45,490 nt of DNA, taken from the NCBI GenBank assembly GCA_024243835.1, contig JALPMN010000635.1:1-45490 (forward strand), written 5' to 3'. A program made the position numbers and the translations under genes. The notes below the pieces were generated by a model that was given only the letters and a program-made list of their open reading frames with translations, was not told the origin of the DNA and did not search any database. Of the stretch, positions 9,600 to 18,647 are shown in pieces; the stretch's first letter is position 1, and each line of letters opens with the position of its first letter. This stretch comes from Enteropsectra breve (taxonomy: Eukaryota > Microsporidia).

Positions 9600-9917
9600 T
9601 TATACCACGGTAAAAAAATAACCAGAGCGGTGTTTGTCCTTATAAATAAGCCTTATAATTGCCAAATAATCATCCCTTAAATAAATGTTAGAAATGATTA
9701 TGTTGTGTAAAAGGCGCTTTACATCATTGGCTGTTAAATCTAGATAATGGTATTCGCCATAATAAACGAGTGTGTTATCATCAGAGCTTATTGCACATTC
9801 GGCTGATAACTCGCTATTTTTTATTCGCAACACAAAAAAATGCACTTTAAAAGTAACAGCCACTTGAAAATTAAAAAACACTTGAAAAATCTTTTTCATT
9901 ACATCGTATTTCAACAT
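9600..9917 (-). CDS. hypothetical small protein, 105 aa
   Basis: Complete ORF with a plausible protein pattern: a hydrophobic, beta-like first half (KKIFQVFFNFQVAVTFKVHFF) and a charged second half with an amphipathic helix (DLTANDVKRLLHNIIISN). The upstream bases are GTCCGCG before the ATG, a weaker version of the CCC signal. An alternative start is the ATG six codons in. It has no signal peptide followed by a cleavage site and no cysteine clusters. The EYHY...DVKRLL stretch is faintly like RNase P/MRP subunits of the Rpp14/Pop5 type, which is a guess only. It lies convergent to the membrane gene at 8622-9533. Confidence 0.4.
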   Translation of the reverse strand: MLKYDVMKKIFQVFFNFQVAVTFKVHFFVLRIKNSELSAECAISSDDNTLVYYGEYHYLDLTANDVKRLLHNIIISNIYLRDDYLAIIRLIYKDKHRSGYFFTVV

Positions 9918-10024
9918 CGCGGACAGTTTAAATACAATGCTGTAGTTCGGCCTTAATACTCTTTCATTACGTTTTAAAATTTAATATATAGCTCCAGGGC
10001 ACACTTTTTATACAAATAGCATAT

Positions 10025-10555
10025 TTATCCACTCTTATTATACAGTTCTTCAAGCTTACAGAGAACCAGAGCATCTCTGAGATTGTCCACCTCAAGCTGC
10101 TGCCCCTTGATATAAATGCTGTGCTCGACACTCTCTGGTAGCTTTTTGCTCAGTGCAAATGATACTTTTGTTCTCAGCCCTTTCTGATGCATTGAAAGCT
10201 TGTGCTTCTTGAGGGTCAGCGCTATATCCAGGATCTCTGGTATATCCAGATGCTGCTCAAACAAAATCTCGGCGTTGTCGTGAAAATGTACACCCAATAT
10301 TTTCAGCCCTCTTGCAACTAAAACATCTCTCTGCGCTGCTATGGCATTCTCCACAAGCAGATCCTTTTCTTTTTCCAGCTGTCTTTGGGGCACTTTAAAA
10401 TTTACTCTGTGCGGCTGCATTCTCATGAGAGCATTAAGCCGCTGCTTTTGTTCGGGCTGAAAAATTGAGTTCTGATGATAGTTTTCCAAGAACACAAACG
10501 GGTTTTCGTTATTTATATATTCACCCGGTATCGGCTCGTCCAGCTTCTCTTCCAT
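10025..10555 (-). CDS. hypothetical soluble protein, 176 aa
   Basis: The start is at the ATG at 10555 (MEEKLDEPIPGEY), because CCC is fused to it; the frame is open further upstream to 10633 but that part looks non-coding. The protein is hydrophilic and mostly helical, with a proline-containing N-terminus (about 1-30), a charged helix (QRQLEKEKDLLVENAIAAQRD, about 77-97), and a C-terminal region rich in Leu and Lys with TLKKHKLSMHQKGL (about 134-147). It has no transmembrane segment, zinc-binding cysteines or nucleotide-binding motif. I do not recognise the family. The composition suggests a nuclear or cytosolic subunit of a complex, which is inference only. Confidence 0.6.
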   Translation of the reverse strand: MEEKLDEPIPGEYINNENPFVFLENYHQNSIFQPEQKQRLNALMRMQPHRVNFKVPQRQLEKEKDLLVENAIAAQRDVLVARGLKILGVHFHDNAEILFEQHLDIPEILDIALTLKKHKLSMHQKGLRTKVSFALSKKLPESVEHSIYIKGQQLEVDNLRDALVLCKLEELYNKSG

Positions 10556-10558
10556 GGG
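10556..10558 (-). promoter_or_regulatory. CCC start signal of 10555 gene
   Basis: The minus strand reads GAGCCCATGG. It moves the start 26 codons into the open frame. Confidence 0.55.
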
Positions 10559-11035
10559 CTCGATGGAACAAGAATTTTTATGGAAACAAGCGCTGTAATT
10601 CCAAGATTTTGACTCAATAAAATGCCCAAGCAAGCGAATATAGTGCCTAAATAAGATGTATCTTGTTAAAATATCATTTTTAAGTTTTTATAACAAAACT
10701 CTAAATTGTTGCATAATCATTCAATTAAAAAAAAGAAAAGGAGCCATTCAGTAAATATTCCCACAAAATATGCCACAACGTAATTATTATTGGTTTTTCT
10801 AGAGATGCACTATGAAGAATATGAATTTTTGATTTAACAGATATGAGTTCTGAACCATAGCAAGTACGCTTGGCCATTGCTCTTCGATTCTTTATTTTTA
10901 CCTTTTATTCAAAAGTCTTCGGTTTGTATATGTCATTAAGCTGTTTGCATATTCTAGCATTGTATTTAACTCTTGCGTACACTCGCTCTATACTCTTGCG
11001 CAATTCAAAATATTTTATTTGAGATATTTATGCAG
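10559..11035. other. divergent intergenic region
   Basis: Shared upstream region of the 10555 gene (minus) and TAF6 (plus). AT-rich, with one A-tract near 10727-10740. No gene or tRNA-like structure was seen. Confidence 0.5.
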
Positions 11036-11038
11036 CCC
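11036..11038 (+). promoter_or_regulatory. CCC start signal of TAF6
   Basis: The sequence reads ATGCAGCCCATGCTG. CCC is fused to the second ATG, which fits the histone-fold N-terminus. Confidence 0.55.
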
Positions 11039-12130
11039 ATGCTGTTTTCAAAAGAGACACTAAAAGCATTTGCGAACTCCAAAGGGCTCGCAGACGTGGA
11101 TGACGAAGCACTTAGAATTCTGAGCCAGGATATAGAATACAGGCTGAAGCAGGTATGCCAGGAGGCTGCGAAGTTTATGCATTCCTCGCATCGCAGCAAG
11201 CTGAGCATCGGGGATGTAAACCACGCCCTGGAAAGCAGAAATGTAGAGCCTCTCATGGGCTATGACTCCCAGGAAGCACTTGTTTTCCGTGGAATGCCGT
11301 GCAATATTTACTATGTGCCTGATGAAGAAATTGATATCGATGAGTATTTGGAAAAGCCGCTGCCCAAGGTACCGTTGAAGCCGTATATTCAAAGCCACTG
11401 GCTGGCAATCGAGGGAGTGCAGCCGCCAATCCAGCAAAACCCGGTACTAATTGAAAAGCAAGAAGTAAAACTAGAAAGCATCGAGCTCTACCAGGAAGAG
11501 GCAGAACTTAAGCAGCAGAACAAGCACATTCTTACAAAGGAGCTTCTTATGTATTTTGAAAAAATACTACAAACGATTTATAATGATCCACAGTTGGCAG
11601 CAGAGTGCGTACAAAACGAGGCAGGTATTCAGCAGCTGGTGCCATACTTTATTTATCATTTTAAAATGGAGATAAAAAGGAACCTCAGTGATTCTGACTA
11701 TGTCATAACGGTCCTAAATATGTATTTAGGTCTTATAAGAAACAAATATATCTTCATTGATTCATTCTTGCAAGATATTTTGCCTACATTGGTTTCATGC
11801 CTTATCAACAGTGTTTCTGGCAACGAGGTGCGTGAAAAAGCCGCTGAAGTTGTTAAAACAATATACGATGCCTATGGCTCAAAATACAGCATCCTGGCCC
11901 CTAAAATAATAAAGCTTCTTCAAAACATCTGCTATGACGCCAGCAAGGCGCCTGATGCACACTACGGTGCACTGTACTGCTTAAGCCTGTTTCCCCCACA
12001 GGCTGTTGATAGAAATCTGTTAGATGTCGTGGGGAATAGCGGCCGAGACGCGAGCGAAAAGACGAGGAGTCTCTTAGACATTCTAGCGTTAAGAATAGAA
12101 AAAAATGCAACTAATGACAATTATCTCTAA
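11039..12130 (+). CDS. TAF6: TAF6-like transcription initiation factor TFIID/SAGA subunit
   Basis: 363 aa from the CCC-supported ATG; an ATG three codons earlier is the alternative. Residues about 1-65 form a histone fold typical of TAF6: FSKETLKAFANSKGL, then a long central helix with EYRLKQVCQEAAKFMHSSHRSKLSIGDVNHAL. TAF6 proteins then carry a short link with a PLMGY/F motif, seen here as EPLMGYDSQEALVF (about 73-86). The C-terminal half (about 180-350) is helical and fits the HEAT-like TAF6C domain, with VREKAAEVVKTIYDAYGSKY near 265-285. It pairs with TAF9 in TFIID and SAGA. It is shorter than the roughly 500-680 aa of yeast and human TAF6. AATAAA follows the stop at 12138-12143. Confidence 0.85.
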   Translation: MLFSKETLKAFANSKGLADVDDEALRILSQDIEYRLKQVCQEAAKFMHSSHRSKLSIGDVNHALESRNVEPLMGYDSQEALVFRGMPCNIYYVPDEEIDIDEYLEKPLPKVPLKPYIQSHWLAIEGVQPPIQQNPVLIEKQEVKLESIELYQEEAELKQQNKHILTKELLMYFEKILQTIYNDPQLAAECVQNEAGIQQLVPYFIYHFKMEIKRNLSDSDYVITVLNMYLGLIRNKYIFIDSFLQDILPTLVSCLINSVSGNEVREKAAEVVKTIYDAYGSKYSILAPKIIKLLQNICYDASKAPDAHYGALYCLSLFPPQAVDRNLLDVVGNSGRDASEKTRSLLDILALRIEKNATNDNYL

Positions 12131-12137
12131 ATCCCGT

Positions 12138-12143
12138 AATAAA
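12138..12143 (+). promoter_or_regulatory. AATAAA after TAF6 stop
   Basis: Seven bases downstream of the stop codon; a likely polyadenylation signal. Confidence 0.4.
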
Positions 12144-12424
12144 GTGCATCTAGGGCATTACTGAGCTTTTAGGCATAACAAATAAACTTTTACAATAAAA
12201 ATGCTCCACTAAAAATAAAGTGTTCAATTAAATGTTGCATAAAAACTCATTTTAGTTATATTACTATTTTCTCATTAATATTAAGAATCATTTTTGCCAT
12301 AAAAAGTACTTGGTCTGAGGTATGTAGACAAATAATTTTTTTCAGCTAACTAAAAATGACCGAACTAAATGCAAACTTTCATTTATTTATACCCTATGCA
12401 ATACTACCCTTAACTTTTCATTAA

Positions 12425-13045
12425 TCATGCCGAGTCATTATCGTCTGAATGCTCAACTTTAAATCCAAAACACTTTGGGACATATTTATCTTTGTTAACC
12501 TTTTCAAATTGATATGGAAAAGAAAGAATCAGAAAGTGTGCAAAGCTGCTTCCCCAAGCACATCCATCGAGGCGCTTTATATTGTTTTTTGGCTCATAGA
12601 GGCTTTCACAGCTGTGGCAGTAAAGCTTGGTGTTAGACTTCCGAGGCTCATTCGAAAGTCCAATCGGAATCAGTGGATACTCCTTGCATCCTATTTTTGC
12701 ACAGCCACCAAACTCCGAATTAAGCACTTTGTCAAGAATGTTTTCCAGCCCGCCCTTTGAATAAATGTAGCGCTGGTGTGCAAGATAGTAGACAGTGGAC
12801 TCCCTCTCAAAGTTTCTGCTTGGCCTATGATTTTGAATAACCTGATACGCGTCATCAAACTCCTCTATCTTCTCTTTTAGTCCGTAGAAGTTAAATTTAT
12901 CCTGGAGGTAAGAATCCTGTATCCTGTCCAGATATTTGTGTTCTGGCTTGCTTAAAAAATTAACGATCCACAAGCCTTCCGATTCGCTGCTGCTGTCGCC
13001 AGAGTCGTTCTCCGCCGATGCTTGGTGCTTCATTGATCTAAGCAT
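12425..13045 (-). CDS. CKB1: casein kinase 2 regulatory subunit beta
   Basis: 206 aa. The N-terminus is Ser/Asp/Glu-rich (about 10-24). WIVNFLSKPEHKYLDRIQDSYLQDKFNFYGL (about 26-56) matches CK2-beta's opening helix. The zinc site has four cysteines (115, 120, 143, 146) around PIGLS, and the end KYVPKCFGFKVE matches FVPRLYGFKI. CK2-beta dimerises through this zinc site and docks the catalytic subunits. The acidic loop DLEPDEELED of other CK2-betas is replaced by a shorter basic stretch (NHRPSRNFE, about 72-80), so regulation through that loop may be lost. The start is ATG 13045; ATG 13033 is an alternative. No CCC precedes either. Confidence 0.88.
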   Translation of the reverse strand: MLRSMKHQASAENDSGDSSSESEGLWIVNFLSKPEHKYLDRIQDSYLQDKFNFYGLKEKIEEFDDAYQVIQNHRPSRNFERESTVYYLAHQRYIYSKGGLENILDKVLNSEFGGCAKIGCKEYPLIPIGLSNEPRKSNTKLYCHSCESLYEPKNNIKRLDGCAWGSSFAHFLILSFPYQFEKVNKDKYVPKCFGFKVEHSDDNDSA

Positions 13046-13394
13046 CCTTGAAAAAATATTTTACAGAAACACTGAAATAATTTGCACTTCGAGTTTCTAA
13101 TAGTAAGCGAAAACATGGCGACTTGTGGTGCTGTTTAGAGCTCAAAGTAACTAAACTAAAGAAATCCTTCAGCAGTTTTGTTGAGCATATTATCGATATT
13201 AAAAAGCATTCGTTAAACACACATACAAATATTAATGAAATGAAGTATATCTCCATCAATTTTTACATAAAGTTTGATTAAGTGGCAATGATTGCCTTTC
13301 TCGTTGCCCAAGGCAACAAGGAACTCAGCATAAGCCTTGCGCTGCTTTATTTTACTGCTTTCACACGAAAGTTTTATAAATAATGCTCTCCTAG
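13046..13394. other. divergent intergenic region between CK2-beta and Ufd1
   Basis: AT-rich. Short ORFs on either strand look like chance. No structured RNA or repeat was recognised. Confidence 0.45.
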
Positions 13395-13398
13395 CCCC
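13395..13398 (+). promoter_or_regulatory. CCCC start signal of Ufd1
   Basis: AGCCCCAATG. It decides for the 13400 start, which also fits the MFSF opening of Ufd1 proteins. Confidence 0.6.
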
Positions 13399-13399
13399 A

Positions 13400-14092
13400 A
13401 TGTTTTCATTTTTCTTTGGAAGCAATAAACAGAATCGCGAATGGTTCCTCAGGCCACGCAAATACTCACGAGACTCGCCTCACCACTTCTCAAACAGGGC
13501 CACGCTGCCATACAGTATTTTGCAGGAGCTCACCATGGACAACTATCAGCCGCCTTATGTTTTTGAAATAAGCCACGAAGACGGCGCACTGAGAACATCA
13601 TGTGGTGTGCTAGATTTTGCCCTTGACTGCAACGAAATCCACATTCCTGCCTGGCTTTATGAGCAGCTGGCACTGGACACTGTTGATGAGATTGTCCTCA
13701 GCTATGTAAAGCTGGAAAAGGGAACGGGGATAAAGCTGCTGCCCCATTCAGTAGAGTTCCTGGAAGTTGAAAATCCAAAATACGAGCTTGAAAACGGGCT
13801 TAGGGACTATCCTGTCCTAAGCTATGGTGATGAAATTGTACTGCCCTTCGAGGATATTGGCATATGCCGATTCACAATAACACAGATCTATCCAGAAACT
13901 TTAGAATCAATATATTTGGTAGATACTGATTTAAACGTTGATTTTGAAGAACCTCTGGGCTATCAGGAAAAAATCGAGGCCGAGAAGACTGTAATGAAAT
14001 ATGTCTCGGTGGGGCCGGCTGAAAAGGCTAAGAGCAAGATTGTTAGAATGGAAAGACTGGGACTTGTCACGAAATGGGATGAAATCCACTAA
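13400..14092 (+). CDS. UFD1: Ufd1, ubiquitin-binding cofactor of Cdc48/p97
   Basis: 230 aa from ATG 13400. It covers the Ufd1 double-psi barrel: MFSFFFG opening, ATLPYSILQEL (about 32-42), TSCGVLDFALD (about 69-79), IHIPAWLYEQL, then ENPKYELENGLRDYPVLSYGDEIVLPF (about 131-157) and DTDLNVDFEEPLGYQE (about 178-193), which matches the DMNVDFDAPLGYKEP block of other Ufd1s. With Npl4 it recruits ubiquitylated substrates to Cdc48 for ER-associated degradation. Yeast and human Ufd1 continue for another 80-130 residues with Cdc48- and Npl4-binding segments; only about 37 residues follow the barrel here, so the tail is strongly shortened. A basic stretch (KAKSKIVRMERLG) closes the protein. Confidence 0.9.
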   Translation: MFSFFFGSNKQNREWFLRPRKYSRDSPHHFSNRATLPYSILQELTMDNYQPPYVFEISHEDGALRTSCGVLDFALDCNEIHIPAWLYEQLALDTVDEIVLSYVKLEKGTGIKLLPHSVEFLEVENPKYELENGLRDYPVLSYGDEIVLPFEDIGICRFTITQIYPETLESIYLVDTDLNVDFEEPLGYQEKIEAEKTVMKYVSVGPAEKAKSKIVRMERLGLVTKWDEIH

Positions 14093-14655
14093 AGCAACAC
14101 CACATAACCTTATAATAGAGCATTGTGGCGCACGAAACACTATATTCATTAAAAATGGCATTTATTTTTGTGCTAAAAGATAGACTTTCTTAAATGATTT
14201 ACGAAAACGTCTTGTTAAACATTTTCCATGATTCTAGATATTCTAAATGTTTTGATTTGATCCAGTACAATTTAATTGCTAAACATCAATCTTAATTTCC
14301 TTACCAACAATTCATTGCTTTAAATGAGCATCTCAGGCAACAATAGCTTATAAGCCTTAGTTTTATAATTTTTCAAGCATGTTCAAGGCGCAGATAGTTT
14401 TCATCTCAGTATTTATTGAAACGTATCCCCTAAAAATTAACCAGTGTACATTAAACCCCTTTTAGTTAGCATAATATTAGTGTACAAATTATTTAAAGAT
14501 ACTATTTTAATGGATAAAATTAATAAAGGCAGCTAATGGCTTAAGTCAAAATGGACTTTATAAAATTCGAATAATTAAAATACTGTGAATTGTACAGATG
14601 TGAAGATCCTTAACGAAAACAACATGTTACTAGAGAATCTTCCATGCTTTATTCA
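14093..14655. other. convergent intergenic region, nothing recognised
   Basis: AT-rich spacer between the 3' ends of Ufd1 (plus) and the NSUN5-like gene (minus). No ORF, tRNA or repeat was seen. Confidence 0.5.
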
Positions 14656-15780
14656 TTAAAGATCTTCCTGATTTTTGCGTTCTAAAAGTGCAGTAAAAAA
14701 GCCGATACTCCCATTCTCGTTCGGATAGGATCTTATGACCTTGGATGCAAAGGGATACTTTTCCAGGCCCCTGGTTGGCCAAAAATCGCCGATGGTAGCT
14801 AACTCATAGCCAGTGTTGCTTTCTAATGCCATTTTTATAACTTCCTCATTTTCTTCTTCATGAACCGAGCATGTTGAGTACACCAGTCTTTTGGGCTTGA
14901 ATGATAAAGCATGGCTAAGAAGCGAATGCTGCATTTTTTGCAGCCTGTCCACCCTCTCCTGCTCCTTTACATAGCAGGAGTGTATCCCAGACCCTGAGCA
15001 GCTTGGATCCAACAGAATATAGTCTACTTTATAGTCATCAGGGCTGACTGTATGAAAGTCCTTATTTTCAGCAACAGCATTTGTTGCTCCGTACTTTTCC
15101 AGATGCTGCTTGAGCCCCTGAAATCTCTTGCCATCTTTCTCAAAGGCGTAAATGCGCCCTGTATTGTTCATTAACGAGCACAAGTGTGTTGTTTTGTTTC
15201 CAGGTGCGGCCGTTGCATCAATTACTGTACTGCCTTCTCGAGGACTGAGAATAAATGCAGGCAGGCACGAAGCAAGATTTTGAATCTCGAAGTGCTCGCC
15301 GGCTGATGCATTCTGTAGAATGTGTTTTATAGAACTGTTCTTTTCTTGTTCGTCCGGCACCAGGTATACGTCCGGCACACACGTTTTGCTATAATTCAGA
15401 CCCTGCAGTATGCTCTCAGAAGCCTTCATGGTGTTTATACGCACATAGTGGTGCATTTTTTCTTTCGTCTTCAGCTCGCGTCCCTGCATTTTTTGCTGCA
15501 GCTTTTTCTTGTAGCCTTTGTTCTTAATCCGCCCAGTAAGAATCTCATACACTATTATACAGCCAAAATATTTGTTTTTATATGGCAAGTCACTCGCAAT
15601 TTCGCAAAGCAGCTCAAGATTCGGCACAATTTTATCGAGAAGGGCGTAATATCTAGCATGCGTTGTTGTTTTGTACACTTCTGTTTTGAGTGTCGACTGT
15701 TTTTCTGCTATTTTTTCAAGCATCACCGCTGCCTTTTCATAGAATGGATATTCTTTTATTTTCAGCTGGGCTTTTGCCAT
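14656..15780 (-). CDS. RCM1: rRNA (cytosine-5) methyltransferase, NSUN5/Rcm1 type
   Basis: 374 aa. The N-terminal helical domain begins AAVMLEKIAEKQSTLKTEVY, as in NSUN5/Rcm1. YVRINTMK (about 112-119) precedes the catalytic fold. The SAM-binding motif is DATAAPGNKTTHL (188-200). The two motif cysteines of RNA m5C methyltransferases are present: DPSCSGSGI (C261) and YSTCSVHEEENEEV (C304, the nucleophile in this family). The DPSCSGSG form, rather than DPPCSG, is typical of NSUN5. Yeast Rcm1 methylates one cytosine in 25S rRNA, so the likely role is large-subunit rRNA modification in the nucleolus. Its length is below yeast Rcm1 (490 aa). No CCC precedes this ATG. Confidence 0.9.
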   Translation of the reverse strand: MAKAQLKIKEYPFYEKAAVMLEKIAEKQSTLKTEVYKTTTHARYYALLDKIVPNLELLCEIASDLPYKNKYFGCIIVYEILTGRIKNKGYKKKLQQKMQGRELKTKEKMHHYVRINTMKASESILQGLNYSKTCVPDVYLVPDEQEKNSSIKHILQNASAGEHFEIQNLASCLPAFILSPREGSTVIDATAAPGNKTTHLCSLMNNTGRIYAFEKDGKRFQGLKQHLEKYGATNAVAENKDFHTVSPDDYKVDYILLDPSCSGSGIHSCYVKEQERVDRLQKMQHSLLSHALSFKPKRLVYSTCSVHEEENEEVIKMALESNTGYELATIGDFWPTRGLEKYPFASKVIRSYPNENGSIGFFTALLERKNQEDL

Positions 15781-16240
15781 TTCAGCCAGAACAATTTTTA
15801 CAAAATTTTACTTTCTTCAAATACTCCCCTGAGAAAAGATAAACAAGAGCATTTCTATAGACAGGAACAATAACTCGATATATATGCAGTATAATGTTTT
15901 TAAGGAAAATTAAGCCTTGTCCACCAAAGAAAAATAAAAGCATGATGGTATATGTGATTTAAAGCAAAACTATTAATCTATCAATATAAACTGGTCATTA
16001 TTTTAATTAACATGACATTTTTGCGTTTAATACCTTTCTATTTAAGGATTTTATTTAGACGTTGCCGCTGGCTCGTCTGTCTCATATATCGATCCAGATG
16101 TTGCTCTTCATTTCAACGCTTTATTAATACTAGAAATAACTCTTCTTTGAATAAGACATCATTATAACGGGCCTAGTAGATAGATTCTCTAATGCTATGA
16201 CGATGTTTAGAGCATGTTTCACACTCAGTTGTCCAGCTGA
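15781..16240. other. intergenic region, nothing recognised
   Basis: Spacer between two minus-strand genes. AT-rich, with one more GC-rich patch near 16065-16110 that forms no clear tRNA. No ORF was recognised. Confidence 0.45.
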
Positions 16241-16510
16241 TTATAAACTGAGATTAATGTAAAATAATGCTATCACTATAAGCAGCAGGATTAGAATAAG
16301 CCGGTTTCTTGTATCTTCCTCCAGGTTTTTCATTGAGGAATCAAAGATATCTAGTGTGCTGTGGAAGAGTGCTGCGTTCTTCGCAGTTTCAGATTCTATT
16401 GCCTTGAAAACCACATTTTGTGCAATTATTTTGTCTTTTATTTGTGTGGCCTTGGCGTTCAAGCCCTTTGCAGCCCTATAGGCTTCTATCGCATTTTCCT
16501 TTGTTTCCAT
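16241..16510 (-). CDS. short tail-anchored SNARE-like protein (Bet1/Sft1 size)
   Basis: 89 aa from the ATG at 16510 (METKENAIEA), chosen because an AAATTT box lies just upstream and the open frame before it looks non-coding. Residues about 5-70 are one long amphipathic helix with heptad spacing (GLNAKATQIKDKIIAQNVVFKAI, then LFHSTLDIFDSSMKNL), followed by a hydrophobic anchor of 15-18 residues (LILILLLIVIALFYI) and a four-residue tail. The Gln in IIAQNVVF is a candidate zero-layer residue. Size and layout fit short Qc-SNAREs such as Bet1 and Sft1, which act at ER-Golgi and Golgi membranes. Sequence identity is too weak to name it. Another tail-anchored coiled-coil protein is the alternative. 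Confidence 0.5.
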   Translation of the reverse strand: METKENAIEAYRAAKGLNAKATQIKDKIIAQNVVFKAIESETAKNAALFHSTLDIFDSSMKNLEEDTRNRLILILLLIVIALFYINLSL

Positions 16511-16866
16511 CGCTTTGAAATTTAACGACAGTAATATCCCTCTTCTGAGACACAAGCACATTGTTTCATGAAGAAAAACAGCAGTATTGTTTTAAAAATA
16601 GTATGTATGAACCCGTGCATCCCTTCTTTTATTATATTAATAACCATTTATCCAATTGAAGTGAGAAAAAAATCTTTTATCCGTCCTCTTCAAAATGCGA
16701 AAATATAATTTTAAATCTCGTCTTTCATAAACTCTATATGATAGCAGAATGCTATAATGTTTTATTTTCTATTTACAATTAGAAAAGGATTAAGAAGGCA
16801 CTTCCTTTAAATCACTGCTTTATCTGAAACATTATGTTTTTATAGTAAACAACGAAGCAAGCAAAT
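16511..16866. other. divergent intergenic region
   Basis: AT-rich upstream region of the SNARE-like gene (minus) and Vps53 (plus). No gene was recognised. Confidence 0.45.
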
Positions 16867-18391
16867 ATGGCCGTTTCTTTCAAGACACTATGTGAAAAGC
16901 AGCATTTTGCCAAAATATATTCCTTCCTCTCAAATAAAATGCAAAAGGCAGGAACACCTAATTCACAGGATGTACTGACTGTTGAGGAGTACAAAACTCT
17001 TTGTGCGGCTATAAAGACAGAGATACAAAATAACTTAAGTTTTTGCAAACAGAACAGCCCTGTTGTATTTAGTATTTTGGATTTCCTCCACAACGAAAAT
17101 CAGGCCGCCATATGCTCTCTCGTTATAAATTATGTGAAGGCGCAGGTAGCGGTCGAGTTTGCTGCGTTTCTTTCCAGCAGCTTCCAAGAGATAGAATCAC
17201 TCCCCGCAGCCTATAAATACATTGAGAACACGGTGGAAAACACAACCGGAATACACTCGGACAAGCCATCAAAGTGGAAAATACCTCTAAAGACATTTGT
17301 CACTTTGCTCAGCATGTTAAAGCAGCGGGTTTGTGAATGCATGTTCAAGACAGAGCCAAACCCGCGCTCTATTTATATTGCTGTAGAATCTACCATAGCC
17401 TTTGAAAGAGCTTCAGATTCTTTCTTCGCCGAGAATGGATGCTGTTTCGATACAGATAACAGCGAATCAGGTCTTGCATCATGCAAGCACAGAAGGACAA
17501 TGTCCGGGATACTTTCAACGCACTTTCTTTCGTATTACAAGTTTATTCTTGAAGGCAGTCCTGACACGGGAAAGCAAGAACATGCCGAGACTGGTATTGA
17601 AGAGAATATTCTTTCGCTTTACAAAAAGATCAGCAATACCTTCCATACCGCTGAATACTTCCAAAATGAAAAGGTGCTGCAGCAGTATCTTGACTACACT
17701 GATGAGATTGTAGTAACGGCTGCGAAAAATATGATAATAAGCACTGATATTAATTTGGGCATAAGAGCACTCGAAACAGTCACGTACATGGCAGAAACAC
17801 TGCATGAGTTGATGGACAGACTTTCATCGCAGCCTCTTCTAGAAAACAGCGGCTACGCAGCCAAAGCTTTGCTCCAGGTTGAGAAAAAGCAAATGGCCAA
17901 ACTGGAAGAGGCTTTTAGTCACATTATTTCGCCAAAATGCAAAAGCACTGACATATTTGGCTGCACAACCGAATGTGTTGCTAAGCATGTGGCTGGCTAC
18001 AGATACTCGCTGGAAGAGGTACGAGGCTCAGTCATTGAAATAATTGTATCACAGCTTTTTATTGCTGTGCGTTCAATAGAAATGGACTGCTTGGTGGCCG
18101 ANNNNNNNNNNNNNNNNNNNNNNNNNNNNNNNNNNNNNNNNNNNNNNNNNNGAGGGGCTGTGCGATCTGGAAAATACTTTCAGGGAAATGCAGCTCCCCT
18201 GCTCATGGCTCAAGGTTATAAAAGAATACATAAAAATATTTTTGTGTCCTGCCACCGATGCAGACAAGTTTGTGGATAACTTCATGCTGCTGTCAAACAA
18301 CTATTTTTCATTCGACCAAATTCTTCAGGCAATGAAAGACAAGAAAGAAATGAGTGATCTTTTCATTGCCTATAAAAGAAACAACAGATAG
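16867..18391 (+). CDS. VPS53: Vps53, GARP/EARP tethering complex subunit (broken by assembly gap)
   Basis: The first 411 residues read from ATG 16867 to the run of Ns at 18102-18151. The last 79 residues read from 18152 in another frame to TAG 18391. The N count is a placeholder: to keep one frame, the missing length must leave remainder 1 on division by 3, not 50. Evidence for Vps53: ALETVTYMAETLHELMDRL (about 302-320) matches the TADYCLETTQQLEEKL segment. The tail EYIKIFLCPATDADKFVDNFMLL, then FDQILQAMKDKKEMSDLF, matches human Vps53's MILKVVMAP, VFVDNYIKLL, then FQKILDMKGLKRSEQSSML. GARP tethers endosome-derived vesicles at the Golgi. At about 490 aa plus the gap it is shorter than human and yeast Vps53 (about 700-830). 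Confidence 0.8.
18102..18151. other. assembly gap (50 Ns)
   Basis: Fifty consecutive Ns inside the Vps53 gene. The frame mismatch across it shows that 50 is not the true length. Confidence 0.98.
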
Positions 18392-18644
18392 ACTCATCCA
18401 CCGAGCATTATATTTGCACAGAGAAAAGATACTCGTGGCTATGTTAATAGCAGTGTGAGGCTGTACATGTTATAAAAAGCTTTGCAATTTCAACAAATAA
18501 ATATTCTTAAAATACAGTGGTTATATAAAATGATTGTTCTTTGTGCGATTTTTATTGTAGATCGAGGCTTTTCACACGATTATTCGCTATCCATTTGTCA
18601 GAATTTGTAAAATAGTGGCATATTTTAATCAATTCTTGATCCTT

Positions 18645-18647
18645 CCC
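18645..18647 (+). promoter_or_regulatory. CCC start signal of APC1
   Basis: CTTCCCATG, with CCC fused to ATG 18648. It excludes the GTG at 18615. Confidence 0.55.

Noticed and set aside
13213..13461. 82-codon minus-strand ORF over the Ufd1 start
   Set aside because: Overlaps the well-supported Ufd1 N-terminus in antisense and has no homology pattern.
18413..18450. ACAGAGAAAAGATAC resembling the U6 snRNA ACAGAGA box
   Set aside because: The AGC triad and the following U6 stem are missing.
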